A DNA stretch of 64,000 nt, taken from NCBI GenBank assembly GCA_016630905.1, contig WBMQ01000010.1:558001-622000 (forward strand), written 5' to 3'. Positions 45,288-58,363 of the stretch are shown one piece after another. The notes under the pieces are model-generated. The model did no database searches. It was not told where the DNA came from and saw only the letters and a program-made list of their open reading frames with translations. The position numbers were made by a program, and so were the translations under genes. The stretch's first letter is position 1; each line of letters starts with the position of its first letter. This DNA comes from Capillidium heterosporum (taxonomy: Eukaryota > Entomophthoromycota > Entomophthoromycetes > Entomophthorales > Capillidiaceae).

Positions 45288-46070
45288 TTCCTTCACTTTA
45301 CCTTTACATACGATTGGGTTGGAATATTCAATTTTACTTACAGTTCTTTACTACACCTATGCTTATTAAACTTTTATCGGCTTCTAAATATCCCAAAGTT
45401 TGTTACCATTTAATATCAAAGTATCTCAAATGTAGCAAAGTGTATAGATGAACATCTAAAGAGATAGTTTTATACATTAAAATGAAGTTCAAATTATCTT
45501 TAGTACTATACTCCAATGCCAGTATCCACTCTGGTTTGTATTCGAAAGGTGGGGTTTTTATGTGCCTTCGAGCAGTGAGCCTATATCTACCTCACCAAAC
45601 AGCTTCTATTAGCTAAAATTCAAGTATCAATGGAATCGAACTTATATCTTTATAGTTAAGTACATACTAGTCCTTTATATGGATAGTCGTATAATAGGTT
45701 GAAAAGCAAGGCCAAAGGTCGAGAATACGACGTTAAAGTTATAGCAAATTCGGTGCAGTCTCTATGCCCAGACGTAAGCAGATCATTGATTTGTTCAAAT
45801 AGCTCTGCAACTACACAAAAAATGAGCTAAAGTTGAATTCACAATTCATTTTACACTAATTGATGCTAGTAACTAAAGTATTCTTGGTTAGAAAATGTGT
45901 TTATATATGAAGTTAAATTGAAGCTTCCAATTGACAAATAAGTGGCTTTCTTTTAATCGACTACTTGTTTGAGGGGCAACTAAGCAAAGTACATACTTTA
46001 AAGATGCAAGCGGAAACGAACCAAAGTAACTAAATTGAACGAAATAACTGTAAAGAAACTTATAAACCAA

Positions 46071-47396
46071 ATGTTAGATCTAGGGGAAGCTCATTCAGAA
46101 GCAAGCCTGTTGTTAGCTCGATCGGAAGCACCAGTACTACGTAACCAGCTATTTTATTCTCACCTTAATAGCTATCTATTTAGCAGACCAACCAAGCCAC
46201 CCTAAAAACTACCTAGTGTTGGATAAGCGATACCTTGTAGTTTTTATCCTATTCTTAGTCATGTTGGGATCCATGTTTATAGTAAATAAAGCTTCAGAAT
46301 TAGTATATTACTAATTTTTAAGTTTAAACCAGTCGCTCCCAAAAGTTCAGTGTGTATCGCTGATACACCCTATCGAGTAAATGATAGTTTTGAGTTCGAG
46401 CCAACCGATTTTTCGAGTCTACAAGTTGTGCTTGATGGTAATATCTTACCTTCCACCATAAAGTTTCGCCACCATTCGGCTGCCAAAGTTCAGTTTGATT
46501 TGGATATTGTCACCAACTCCAAGCTAGCGCCTAGTGACTTGCATATCTCAAACCCGAGAATAGGAGGCGTATATACGATAGTTATTGAAGGTCCAGCCCA
46601 ATTAAAAAATGACTGCTATCAAGCAAACGTCATCGTCAATTTACCACCCCAACTCTACAGGTTGGAACGGTTAGGGGCAATCCTACTCAACGGGACTATA
46701 ATAGTCGAGCTCAACCAACCTATCCACCTCAAAAATCTGGAGCTTCATGTAGGTGTCGGTAATTTAACGCTCTCCAAAGTTCAATCAGAGCAGTTCAACT
46801 TGACTACCGCAGTTGGTAATATCGACGTCAACAGTATAAGTGGGAATCAAGTGGACTTGAAGGTGGGTTCAGGTGGTATCAAAGCCTCCAAGATAGTAAC
46901 CAAGGATCTGGATATACTTTCAGAAAGGGAGGGTCTGGACCTCAGCTTCAGTAAGGTGGAGTTTGCCCGCATAAGTTCTGGCGGTAGAATTACTATCCGT
47001 AACCTCACTGCCACTAGCCTCACTACCAACGCTTGGTTCGGGTCCAGCGATCTGCATCTCGAACGGGTGGCTCAGCTAAAGGCTCATTTATATGTAGGCA
47101 AATTGCAGGTGACCGTCGACGACATTGACGTTGACGGCGACGAAGATCAGATGCATCAATGGTACAACTTGAAGGGAGAAGAAAGTGACGTCACCCTGAC
47201 ATTACCAGCTAAGTTCAACGGATCTTTTTACTTATGTGGTGGTGGGAATAACATCTTTAGACCGATTGATAGCAAAGAATTCTTCATCGATGAAGGGGAT
47301 GCTGCGGTCAAGGAAGGATTCTATGGAAATAGGAGTACCACCCGTACTATTATGATGAGCAGCAGATACGGGAATACTACACTGAGCTTTGTATAG
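46071..47396 (+). CDS. single-pass membrane protein with DUF4097-like repeat domain, copy 2
   Basis: Three exons (46071-46140, 46172-46281 and 46323-47396; introns only 31 and 41 bases) give 417 residues. It is a tandem paralogue of the preceding gene. The acidic N-terminal tail (MLDLGEAHSEASLLLA), LADQP block, membrane segment (YLVVFILFLVMLGSMFI) and first exterior part (IADTPYRVND, NPRIGGVYTIVIEGP) match closely. The glycine-turn repeats of copy 1 (GSGN) have partly decayed here to GVGN, AVGN and GSGG, so the domain may have changed role. The intron positions are conserved apart from the first. Confidence 0.75.
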
Positions 47397-48158
47397 GGTT
47401 TTAAAATTGGTGAGCCGTTTACTTGGGTTCTATGTGGACAATGATATCCCCTCTTTCATGATCATCATACTAATATTAAATATGTACAATCCTATTAAAG
47501 CATTTCGACGATTTTGAGGGTTTATGTATCTCTATATTTTTAATACATACTATCTTAAAGCTTATTCATACAGTATTTAATTTATATAAATATTTTCATA
47601 TAACTCTTAAATTTATAATTCAGGTATTCATAAGCTTTTGAACAGCTAGCACTAACTTTTGAAATGCTTTCCTTATATTACTTAATTATAGATATATAAA
47701 CGCTTAATTCATAAAAAAGTATACGGTTTATTAAGAACCAAATGTCCTGAGGTATATAGGTTTGAAAAAGGTTAATAAAATGGACTGTCAAAATGATTTG
47801 AACGGAGTTTATAATATCAATTATAGAATACATGGAGAAGGTATGAAAAAATAGGCAAAAGCCAGGTATAGTATATGAAAAAATAAATAAGTGCATCTAA
47901 ATCATAGACTGGTTATAAAAAATATATTGGGTTGAACCAAGTTATACTTCCAAATGATAGTCAATTTTATATACATATATATCCGTACCTTCAAACTGAT
48001 TTTCAATTTAGAAAGGTTTTTATATAAAGTACATCAGCTCATAAACCTGTCAAGTGCATCGTACTCATTTAAAACCGATAAAATGAACTTACCTATCCTT
48101 ATAAAATACTAAATATAAATATAAATAGTACTTTTAATTCCCAATAAAAACCTGCATT

Positions 48159-49038
48159 TCAATAGTCCTGTATACCGTCGTACTCTGACACTTGATTTTG
48201 ATCCTGTGACGTTTCATCCAACTCCGAGTCAAAGTAGTCATCCATAAAAGATTTTTCTATCAGTTCTTGGTCGTCGTATTCCTAATAAATAGAGTTTTAG
48301 TAAAGAATTGTAAAAACTTAGCTTACCGAGTTGTTGTCGACTATCGAGTAGTCGAACTGGCTATCTTTCCCAGATAAAAAGTTTTCCTTGCTTATCTTTA
48401 TTAGTTCTTCTTCAATATCTATATTTTATTGAGCATAAAATTTATAAAAATAGCTACCTTCTATAGTGATATCATCATCAATTTTGCCATTTTTTACTTG
48501 CTCATCATTCTCTTCTTCTTCCTCCTCTTCATAACCATCTTCAAACTCCTCCCTAATCTTATCGTTCAATTTACTTCTCCTATCCATATCGATGTTGAAG
48601 TAAATCCTATCTATCAAATTCATATCCTTTGGAAAAGGTTCTTTGAACTCCAGTCCTTCCCTGCTGTTGAAAATGGCTTGCGTAGAGTTCAGGTTCCCGT
48701 AGCTTTATACTTTCTACTGAAAAATACTCTTCCTTGGTTAATATCGTATTTATGTAAGTTAGCCTACGATTGGTAGTGGTACGGTTTTTTTGCGTATTGG
48801 TAGAGATGAGTTGTTGAACTAACCGTAAGGTTTGGGTCTCCAAAGGTAGTTTGAATAGGTTGTAGAGTTGGTGCACAGGAATAAAGCTTTGATTTTCTAG
48901 GAGAAAGTAGTTGAGGTTGGCTTCCAGGTTGGAGTAGAGAGTGGCATGGAAATTTGGGTCGAGTAAGACTTCCTTGTGGGTTGATCTGTATTTTTCAATT
49001 ATGTCGTCAATTAAGTTGGTCTTGAATTGGGCATCCAT
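48159..49038 (-). CDS. CCDC97-like coiled-coil protein, with a four-base frameshift
   Basis: Exons about 49038-48458, 48418-48327 and 48281-48159. Features match the CCDC97/DUF2052 family: RTTTNRRLTYINTILTKEEYFS, LREPELYASHF, a central IYFNIDMDRRSKLNDKIREEFEDG followed by a Glu-rich run, and a C-terminal FLSGKDSQFDYSIVDNN with acidic DDYFDSE. CCDC97 associates with the U2 snRNP factor SF3B in other eukaryotes. At about 48607-48614 a GATA tetranucleotide is duplicated (GATAGATAGG). This breaks the frame just before IYFNID and creates a stop. Without that duplication the protein would be continuous. Confidence 0.72.
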
Positions 49039-49941
49039 CTGATAGTTTCGTGATGTTTTCTCTGAGTTAGCACTGAAAGCTGAGTTTTGATCAGTTGTGT
49101 TTCTTTGTGAAGCAATATTCCAAGCTAAAATTTCAACTAATTATATAGAGTTATTATTAGAATTTATTGGATGAGTAAAATACACCCTTAACAAATCACA
49201 TTTAAGTGATTTTAAGTAATGTTAGCAAAATCAAGACAAAGCTACCTAATAAATTTATAAAAATTGGTTAAATATATATAAAATAAACATTGTAGCTATA
49301 TGCTTTGCTGTTTGTCTTTGAAAATGCTACTCATATAGTTCAAAAGCAAACTATGTCAATTATAAATTTATAGAAGCTTCTATTTTATAGAACTAAAGAC
49401 AATCGAAACTTTTGCTTGATCGATACCACTAATCGTAAAGAAAGCTGTTACAAGGTTACTGATTCCCTCACCAGCTACAAGCCCAGAGGTAACATCGCTC
49501 TTAATATAGTAGCAACTAATAATTACAAAAACGACTAGGAGCGCAATCCAGCAGGATATAGGGATGGTGGCTATACAACTACAGCTCTAGTCCATTATCA
49601 TTTTTTCTTAAAAAGTTAAATTTTGGCTAAATTTCGTGAAGAGCTTGGCACAACTTGCATGCCACTATGTTTCAACTTTAACGCCAATATAATATGTAAA
49701 GATGTGCCTTTTATACTTTAAATTTCGTTCTTCTAGAAAATGAAATTGGGAATTCCCTTTTCGTAACTAATCCGGAGTCTACTAACTGACGTGTTCAAAT
49801 CTGCCAAGGTGAAATTGAAATTCAGCTATTTCATCTTTCCAAACATAAAGTTGAATTGAACTGAACTGATATCAATCAAATCCTAAGTCGACGCTATTGA
49901 AAACGAGCAGCTGGGTTTAGAAAAGAAAGATAATAATACGC

Positions 49942-51882
49942 ATGTTCAACATCAGACAATTGGTAGTATCTTTACTACTTGGCAATTTATATAGCTCCGA
50001 TACCCAACAACAACCAGAAGGAGTTGCTTCAAGTGATGGTTTAATTAATGAAGCTTCAGTCAACCGCAAGTTTGACTACAAACTTAGCTTCCAGAAGCCT
50101 TACAAGATTTTGAACACTTTCCCTAACTTTGAAACTTTAGAAGGTAATTTTTCTTTTACAAAATAAATTTTGAATGAAATTGTAGGTAGTATAGTAACCG
50201 ACCACTACATAAGGTTGTCGAGCTCTATACCCGGTTCTAGAGGCTCTATATGGTCCCAAATTAAAAATCCCTACAAGGATTTTGAAGTTGAGTACAGCTT
50301 TCAAGTTACGGGACGTGGCCAGCATGGCAAGGATGGGTTAGCTTTCTGGATAAGTGAAAACAGGGCCGAACCAGGACCTGTCTTAGGATCTCGCGATTCG
50401 TGGAATGGGGTGGGTATCCTTCACGACACTTACGATAAGGTTAGCGATGTAAGCGTTTTTGATTTTGATTTTTTTAACTTTGGATATGTAGACGGTTTCT
50501 CCATACATTTTAGGAATTGTCAACGATGGCACTAAGCAAATCGCTAACGTGACCAATATCCTGGGGGAGATGTTCGCTGGATGCTATAGGGATTTTAGAA
50601 ATACTCAACATCCGGTCTACGTAAGAGTTTCGTACGTTGATGGAGTGTTTAGGGTAAATTTTATTCATTGAAATGAAATGTATTGATCTGTTTTTTATAC
50701 CTAGGTTTCGATTGATACTTTGCAGCAGGGTAAGAACTATATCAACTGCTTCGAGAACCACGAGATCGTCTTGCCATCTGAACATTATTTTGGGTTTTCA
50801 GCTTCTTCCGCTCACCCAGCCGGTATTTTAAACATCATTTTCTTACGGTTATTGACGTTGTTATTTTTACATATAGATGATCACGATATCTTCAAATTTT
50901 CTGTTTATGAAGTTAACCCGGCCCCCAACCAGCACGTAAGCTTTTAATTTATCGCTGTAGTAGATAGCTAATTTTTATGACTGTAGGATATGGATCGTCC
51001 TTACGAGAAGGAGGTCATCGAAGAGGAAGGCAAATTTATGTTGACTAGTAAGTTAAAGAAGGTAAGGCGAGCTTTGATTCAACTAATTTATTTACATTTC
51101 TGTAGAAAATGGACGAGGTTCGAAACAAGTTGACAAAGTTAGCCAACGCTGCTGCTTCTAACGACCCTCTACTCCAAGCTGAAATCGATGCCGAAGAAGT
51201 AAAATCAATCTTTCAGCTCGCTGATACTAATGTATTCTTTTATAAACAGAACTTTGGTAACGAAGGTTCGGTCAACAGCAACCTACAGGAAACGCAGTTC
51301 CGTATCCTGGAATCATTAAACATCATTCACCAGAAACTGGATAACTTGAAGGGAGATGTGCCCTCTCATCCAACCTCTGGTAAAGCTAAGGATGAGGGTA
51401 CCACCCAGCATGATGCCAACAAGTCGCAGCAACCTCTGAACCACCATGATGGTATCCAATTGATGTACACCTTTAAAGTTCTGATGGATTTATTAACTGG
51501 TTTAATTTTTTAGCCACAAGTTGGATACATTGAGTAAAAGTATCGCCTCTATCAACGAGCAGATCCACCAACTTTCGTCTCAGGTCCACGGCGTCAAGCA
51601 GAATGACAACGATCTCATCCTCAAAGTGCAAAGCAAGTTGGATCACCTGACTTCACAAATGGAAAACGTCTTGGTAGCTATATATTTTTAAATTTCACAA
51701 TAGTAATTTCATCTAAATAGAAACATTCGGAGCTGGGACGAGACCATGTGGGTAATAAGTTAGACACTATTTCCAGCTACTTCAACTACTTGCTGTACCT
51801 CCTAGTCATCGTAGGCTTGATAACAATTGGCAACTCCATCTACCAAGCCAATTTCAAACGTCAGGAGAAGAAATACCTATAA
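49942..51882 (+). CDS. L-type lectin cargo receptor (ERGIC-53/Emp46-47 family)
   Basis: Nine exons (49942-50143, 50186-50448, 50492-50653, 50705-50822, 50877-50935, 50987-51061, 51106-51464, 51514-51673 and 51721-51882) keep frame throughout. The signal-like start is MFNIRQLVVSLLLGN. The lectin domain has DYKLSFQKPYK, GSIWSQIKNP, GDGLAFW-like KDGLAFWI, GVGILHDTYDK, a cysteine pair (AGCYRDFRN and NCFENHE) and HFGFSA-type HYFGFSASSA followed by DDHDI. A coiled-coil stalk (HKLDTLSKSIASIN and on) leads to a C-terminal membrane segment (YFNYLLYLLVIVGLITIG) and the tail KKYL, a dilysine ER-retrieval signal. It carries glycoproteins from ER to Golgi. Confidence 0.88.
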
Positions 51883-51929
51883 TGGAATTAAATGGTTCAA
51901 ATTTCACTATTTAAAAAACCTTTCTATAT

Positions 51930-54100
51930 TTATTTCTTAAAAGTCAAATTGAGCTCCTCTAGCTGTTTAGAATCCAAAACTATAGGAGAGTTGGTAGTGA
52001 GATCCTTACCTAAATTAGTCTTGGGAAAAGCGATGACCTCTTTCAAACTTTTAGAGTTGGTGAGGATACTTACCAGCCGGTCTAGTCCTAGAGCTATACC
52101 ACCATGAGGCGGACACCCTGAATCTAAGCCGTTTAGTAGGTGCTGGAACCGTTGCTGACCTTCCAAATCCATTTCAATCTTGTCAAAGACCAATTTTTGG
52201 ATGTCTGCTTGGTGGATACGTATGGAGCCACCACCGACTTCCGAACCGTTGAGAACTAAGTCGTAATGTAGACCTCGGCATTGAGATGGATCAGATTGTA
52301 AGTGGTGGAGATCGGTGGGGTTAGGGGCTGTGAAGGGGTGGTGGACCGGCTGGTACCGCTGGTAGTTGGACTTGGTGGTGGAATCTATGGGTTCCATAAG
52401 GGGGAATTCACTTACCCACAAGAACTTGTATTCTTTCTGTGCTTGGGGCTTGGTAGAGGGATCGAAAGTGGGTAAAGTAGCTAGTTGATTAATTAGTTTA
52501 CCTAGGGGGGTGCTTCCACTGGTAAATGGTAAAGTGTATAGGTTGGAAAATACGATCTGGTTCTCCTTTAACTGGAGTTGTTTACTTAGTTGGTTGTTAA
52601 CTGCTAGCCAATCTTCGGACGATAGATCTAAACCTTTGGGTTGGAGTAAGAATGGCTGGTCGGCTTTGTACTTCATCGCTACGACTTGGTTGGTACCATC
52701 GGTAAGATCAGTGTTGACGGCATTTACCAAATTTTTCAGTTGACTATTGGATAAGTTTAGTTCTTGATTATCCAAAATCAAAACTTGGAGAAGGTTTTTG
52801 GTAGGGAGCTTCAAGTTGCAATGCGAATCTAACATATCGTTCAAACTAACGATTTCAAAGGGTAGTCGTAAATCGGGCTTGTCGGAACCAAATTTACTCA
52901 TAACTTCATAGTAGGTTAAAGTGGGGATGTTTTTGAGATCTACATTGATATTCAGTACACGCTGCCAGATCACTTTGATCAAGCCATTAATTAGATCTTT
53001 GATGGTAGACTCGTCACAATAGCAAAGCTCCAGATCCAGCTGCGTGAACTCGGGCTGGCGATCCTTACGCAAATCCTCATCGCGGAAACACTTGGCAATC
53101 TGAAAGTACCTATCGATGCCACCTACCATGAGAAGCTGCTTGAACTGTTGAGGGGATTGAGGTAGAGAGTAAAAGTATCCATTGCGTCGTGTAGGTACCA
53201 AAAATTCACGTGCACCTTCGGGAGTAGGTTTGAACAGCAAGGGGGTCTCGATCTCCATAAAATGGTTTTCAATCAAGTAGTTTCGAATGAGGGAGTAGAC
53301 CTTGGAACGGACCTGCAAATTCTGATAAAGTTTGGAGCTGCGTAAGTCGATAAATCGATTCTTCAACCGTAACTCTTCGTTGACAGCCAAGTTGATGTTG
53401 TTACTGTTGTTGTTGGGTAGAAAGGGTTGGTACTGGGCTCGATTTAGTATGTACAAGTCCTTTATAGAAACTTCCAACTTGTCACTGTTGAGTTGATGCT
53501 GGACTTTACCTCGGATACATACTACACTTTCCAGTTTCAGATTCTTTATCTTGTCTACTATGTCTCGATCACTGTCGTCATTTACTGTACATTGGGTTAC
53601 GTGGTTGTTTCGTCGAATTGGTATGAACTGCAAGGTGTCGGATAGCTTTCTACCGTTATTTAAAACATGAACATTGAATTTATGGTATATTAAGCAATTT
53701 TTACCTTATGTTCTGTACGTATCCACTTAAAATGACTTCTCTTCCTACTTCGTTTAGGGTTATTGGTTCTATACGACTTTTGGTATACAGTTCTAGAAAT
53801 CATTTAAAAATAGCCTGTTGTTAAATTGCTGTTATATATAATTGTAAAATTACCTTGTGCTTCCAAACTCTCTTGATAAATTTTAAATAGATCGTTGGCA
53901 TCCGAACTGTAACTCTTCGGTAGGTTGCTTCTTTTGTTGAAGATTAGGTTCGGTCTAAGTCTAAATCTCTGTAGCTTCAACATTTGATCAGTAAAGTTGA
54001 AATTTCGTTTAGCTTGTTGCTTTCTGGAAATGGTGTGTTTTTTGATTGGAATTTGATTGGGTGGTCTTTTCAATACCATCAATCTTGAAAGTGGCACCAC
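51930..54100 (-). CDS. mitochondrial aspartyl-tRNA synthetase
   Basis: Three exons (54100-53854, 53792-53705 and 53649-51930) give 684 residues. A basic, Arg-rich N-terminal extension suits a mitochondrial presequence. Then come the OB-fold anticodon domain (ILSGYVQNI, VVCIRGKVQHQLN) and class II motif 1 region (LRLKNRFIDLRSS). Next are EGAREFLVPTRRNGYFYSLP, motif 2 (FRDEDLRKDRQPEFTQLDLE), the bacterial-type GAD insertion, HHPFTAPN and motif 3 (GGIALGLDRLVSIL). The architecture is that of bacterial and organellar AspRS, not the cytosolic enzyme. It charges mitochondrial tRNA-Asp. It is convergent with the lectin gene, only about 50 bases apart. Confidence 0.92.
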
Positions 54101-56460
54101 ATCAGTTTGAATTTACTCTGCTTTATATAGACTTATTAGACAAAGTAGCTATTTTTACAGAGTATAAATAAAAAGCATATATTTAAAGTGACCCACAAAT
54201 ACTTTAAAGGATATTTCTAATATGTATGGCTTACAATATAGTAGAATTTGGATTGATGCGAAGATAACTGTTCTAATGTCCAAGTAAATCATGTCTTCAA
54301 CTTTAGCAAGAGATTTATTAGGTGAAAGGACTTTGGAGGATTACTATTAAGTATACTTGTAAGTTATCTCCATGAACATGTAGCAGCTTTATGTAAAAAG
54401 TTTTAAATTTGAGCAGAAAATGTTTGCACTTCTATAATATAGTATTTAAAAATATACAATCCTAATAGTCATTTGCAAAGATCAAGAGTTTTAACTTTCA
54501 TTACTTTCTCTTCTTTGATATCAAGTTGAGTTCCATGATTACCTTCCACTAAGTCGATACTTCTTTCTGTCACCGACTTTAAACCTATGAACCTAGTTTC
54601 TAGAAACGCTGTCAAATTTAGTATCAAAGAAGATACTTTGCAACCACTGCTTCAAATTGAGAATTCTTTATAACAAGGCATCGAAATTCCTGAGCAGAAT
54701 AAGCTTTGAATCTAAGGGATCCTATACATCTCACTTGGCAACCTCACCGAGTAACCCAATTTCCCCAAATGTAATTACATTAGTTGGTTTAAATAATTAT
54801 AAAAGTTGCTCTACAAAATCGTTGATTAAAATTCTAAAGAAGATTTCCAGATGGCTATAGTTTATATGATTTTCGTCTAGGTACCTACGCTTCTCTTGGA
54901 ACATCAGCTTAGAGTAATAGTACAATGATTTAAAATGCTGCTCAATCCTTACAAATGTAGCTATGGCGAGATCTTCAAACTTGAGCCGGAACGCTATACT
55001 CAAAATCGATATATTGATATGTGGTCTTAGATTTCTCAAAGGGCTGATATCATAACGTTTACTGCTAAATGGAGTCAACTTTACATAAAGTTTATTGATA
55101 TACTTTTAATTGAGTTCCGGGTAATATTTGGTCAGGATGTCTGCAATTCTTTGGCAGCTATAGTTGGCCAATGCATCCAGGTACCATCTTAATACTCAAA
55201 CTCCAGACTCCGAAGCAGCTTCATGGTGCCGGAAATTCTGAATGTAGTATTGAAGCATAAAAATGGCTTCAAGGACAACTTTGGACAAGGAAATCGATAC
55301 ATATCCGCTCAAAATTTGGATGTCATTAGCTCCTTCTATATTTAATAACTTGCATCCTATGTTTTCAAAGCTTTTAATGACCTTTTCAGCTTGTGTAGAC
55401 TATAGGCAAGGAGGTACGCATGTATTCTCGGTTATTTTCTCTCAAGCCTTGAGTTTGATAAATAACAAACATCTTTAAGTCTTTTGGATTGAGTCGCCAT
55501 ATTTAGTAGTATATCAAAAATGAAATGATTTAAGGCGATGCCGTACTTGCAAATTTGGTCTAGAACATATAGAGCTTGACTGTATATGCTATATTTTCCC
55601 CTGCAGCTTCAAATAAATAAGTTTAGTATAATGGTACCAGGTTTCAACCTCAGCTCACGTAGATCCGAATGCAGTGCGAAGGTATGTTCTGGATCATTTT
55701 CCTTCTGGCATACTTTGAACATTGAGGTAAAAATCGTTAGATCGAGTTGGTGCTTTTGGAATACATGCGTCAAGTGCTCTGCAACTGGTTGTCCTGCAGG
55801 AGTCTATTAATTAATATAAAGAATGCACAGAAGTCTAAAGCTAACTCTTTAGATTCCATCAATGTAAATGTGAAAATTACATCTTCCAATCGGATGCTGG
55901 CAGTGAGATGTTTAAGATAATATATGTTACTAAAGTGAGTGCTGTATTAAAAGTTTTGATACGCTCACAAACTCTCACAATATTTGTCGAGCCATTCCTT
56001 AATAGCGAGCAAACATAAGATGCCTAAGAGGCCTTTCTGTCATCTTGAGGCTGTAGGATTTCATCAGGTTAATCAGAGTGCTTCATTTGTTGGCCTTACC
56101 GCCATAGGCATAGAGGTAGAGCAGTTACTAAAATATTGATAGGGAGAGATTTGATTTATGGTTGCTTTGAAGTAGATGTATCTGGATCAATAATATTCTG
56201 TCGGGTGGATTCTCTTTCAATTTAGTTGACAAATCTTCAAGGAGATGTTGTTGGCCTGATCCAATGTCTATGTCAAATATTACTCCTAGCTTGATTGCAA
56301 TGTGCTACCTCTTATTACCAACCTGGCTTTCATCCAAAGTCATACCATCCATAAGCAATCCATCATCTATTAGATCAGGCTCTTATCTTGTTGCAAGTTC
56401 AGCTATATATAATAGTAAATAATGAACAAATCAAGTAGTTAGCTTACTTGACTAGCTTTA
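54101..56460. other. region of decayed open frames, probably a minus-strand pseudogene
   Basis: On the minus strand, fragments such as bases 55078-54797 (93 codons) and stretches between 55100 and 56400 read as plausible protein but are broken by frequent stops in every frame. Examples are WYLDALANYS and the leucine-rich LSTKLKENPPDRILLI. No family is recognisable. It may be a decayed regulatory gene or element-derived sequence. Confidence 0.35.
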
Positions 56461-57745
56461 GGTTTGAGTAGCTTTGATTGCTTAGCTTTGTCATTACCCT
56501 CCTTTACAACTTAAAAGAATGCCTTTAAAGCTACCAACGATAAAAAAGCCATTTAGTTCCTCATCCCTAACTATTTCATTCTGTATCGACTTTATCGAGT
56601 GTTTTTTCGAATTAGGTCATAAACTTTTATTGTCAAGTTGAACGAATATATTGCTTAGTGTAGTTGCTCTGCTTAATGTCACTAAACCTTGACCTATTCT
56701 GGAGTTTGAAGGGGTTTATTGGATAGTATTTTCAAAGCTAAAGGTCTTTTGAAGAGTATGTAAACATTTGGATAAGTTTGTGACTTTGACAGCAAAATTT
56801 CCCATTTTAGGAATTTGAATTGTTGTTCAAAGTGCAGTTTGTACAGTTTACAAAGCAAATGCATGCAAGACTCACAGTTGCCATTTGCAAACTTTTATAA
56901 AGGATCCAGGCAAAATGTATAGCAACAGCTTCAATTTCCATTTAAAAGATACGCAGCCTTAGTGCAAGTTACAAATAGGTATAATACATTTTATTATATA
57001 AAAAAACTTTTAATACGGTATCATATACCTAAGTAAGTCTAATTTACAGAGTGTAGTACATATAACTCATAATCCATTATACCAACAATCAATTTCATTG
57101 CAATTCGAAATAGCCACCATCTAGTGAGTTTTATCAAAAATCTATCGTAAATTAGAGTTTAATCGATATCGATGAACCTCATCAGCTACTTCATGTTCTT
57201 TTATATTAAACCGTTTATTACTCAAATCTATTTAACGCAATAGGTTTATATAGAATGAGTTACATCCATAAAATGAAGTTGAGTTTTATCAAAGTTATGT
57301 CAACTTTATTGATCATTTTATTAAGAACTCACAATTTTCATAATGAATTTGTAAATATAAAAGTCCATATCGTATAAAAATTAGAACATATTCCAATAAA
57401 GAACTGTTACAACTACTGACAAGAATTTACAAACACTACAAAGACATCAGTTTTCAATTAAAGTGAAGTTTGATGTCTAATGTTGTATTTAACACTTTTT
57501 ATAACTTATCAAAGCATCTATACATTAATGTAAGCAGTATCCAAATACTAGGTAATTGATTTTATATATATAATAATATAAAATCAATACTAGCTAGTAT
57601 AGTTTGTCCATTATTTAACTACTTAGCATTTATATGAATCAGCAACTAAAAATAGTATGTGTTTGTAATTAGGTAAGAAATAATAAAACTTAAGTTCAGC
57701 TACAATATTTATTAATAAAAATAAGATTATCGATATTAAATAATA
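56461..57745. other. AT-rich intergenic region
   Basis: No gene, RNA or repeat seen. A short perfect inverted repeat around 57559-57590 (TTGATTTTATATATA and its complement) may be a terminator-like hairpin or chance. Confidence 0.5.
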
Positions 57746-58363
57746 CTAGTTACCAGTGTTACCACAACCAAATAGTTGGGTCCAATACCCACCTTGACTA
57801 CTGGTTCCACATTCAGTAAATGCAGGATTAATAATATTAGCATGGTAGTTGGGATTACTGATCCAAGCTTTTACTGCCTCCTCCTCATTCCCTTGAACAA
57901 AGATAACGTTTTCAGCTCCATTTTGGGTAAAGTATCCCTGTTTCTCGCAGCGTGCTTTCCAGTCCAAGCCATTGGAACCGAGATGACCTACCTTTTTGGA
58001 GTGAAATTGGAACTGCGACTGCTGCTGGCAGGTTGCCATCAACTTCTGGTTAATACGTAGAGGTTGGGCATGGTACTTGGCACGTTCGTCGTTGATAAGC
58101 TTGAGAATGACGGTGATATCGCACCCGTAGTCAGCTTTCGTGTAGCGTTCGGGGTGGTCGTCATCATTGTCGTTGTAATGGACGGGCTTAGAAGGAGTTC
58201 TAATAATGGGCTTAGAGGGAGCTCTGATGATGGGTTTGGGATTATAATGGTCAGGAGCTGGGATGGGCTTTACATCATTGTAGTTTGGGATGGCTACGAC
58301 TTGGGGTACATTGAGCATACTGAGAACTAAGGCGCTTAAGGAGGCTAAGGTGAAGGTCTTCAT
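57746..58363 (-). CDS. secreted CAP/SCP (PR-1-like) protein
   Basis: Single exon, 205 residues. The signal peptide is MKTFTLASLSALVLSMLNVPQVVA. A proline-rich linker with duplicated RAPSKPIIR / RTPSKP units follows (residues about 30-70). The CAP domain shows ILKLINDERAKYHAQPL, CQQQSQFQFHSKKVGHLGSNG, GAENVIFVQGNEEEAVKAWI, YHANIINPAFTECG and YWTQLFG. The family's His-Glu-His cavity residues are visible (HLG, GAEN, YHAN). Fungal CAP proteins bind sterols or lipids and act outside the cell. A TATA-like region lies upstream near 58430-58460. Confidence 0.9.
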   Translation of the reverse strand: MKTFTLASLSALVLSMLNVPQVVAIPNYNDVKPIPAPDHYNPKPIIRAPSKPIIRTPSKPVHYNDNDDDHPERYTKADYGCDITVILKLINDERAKYHAQPLRINQKLMATCQQQSQFQFHSKKVGHLGSNGLDWKARCEKQGYFTQNGAENVIFVQGNEEEAVKAWISNPNYHANIINPAFTECGTSSQGGYWTQLFGCGNTGN

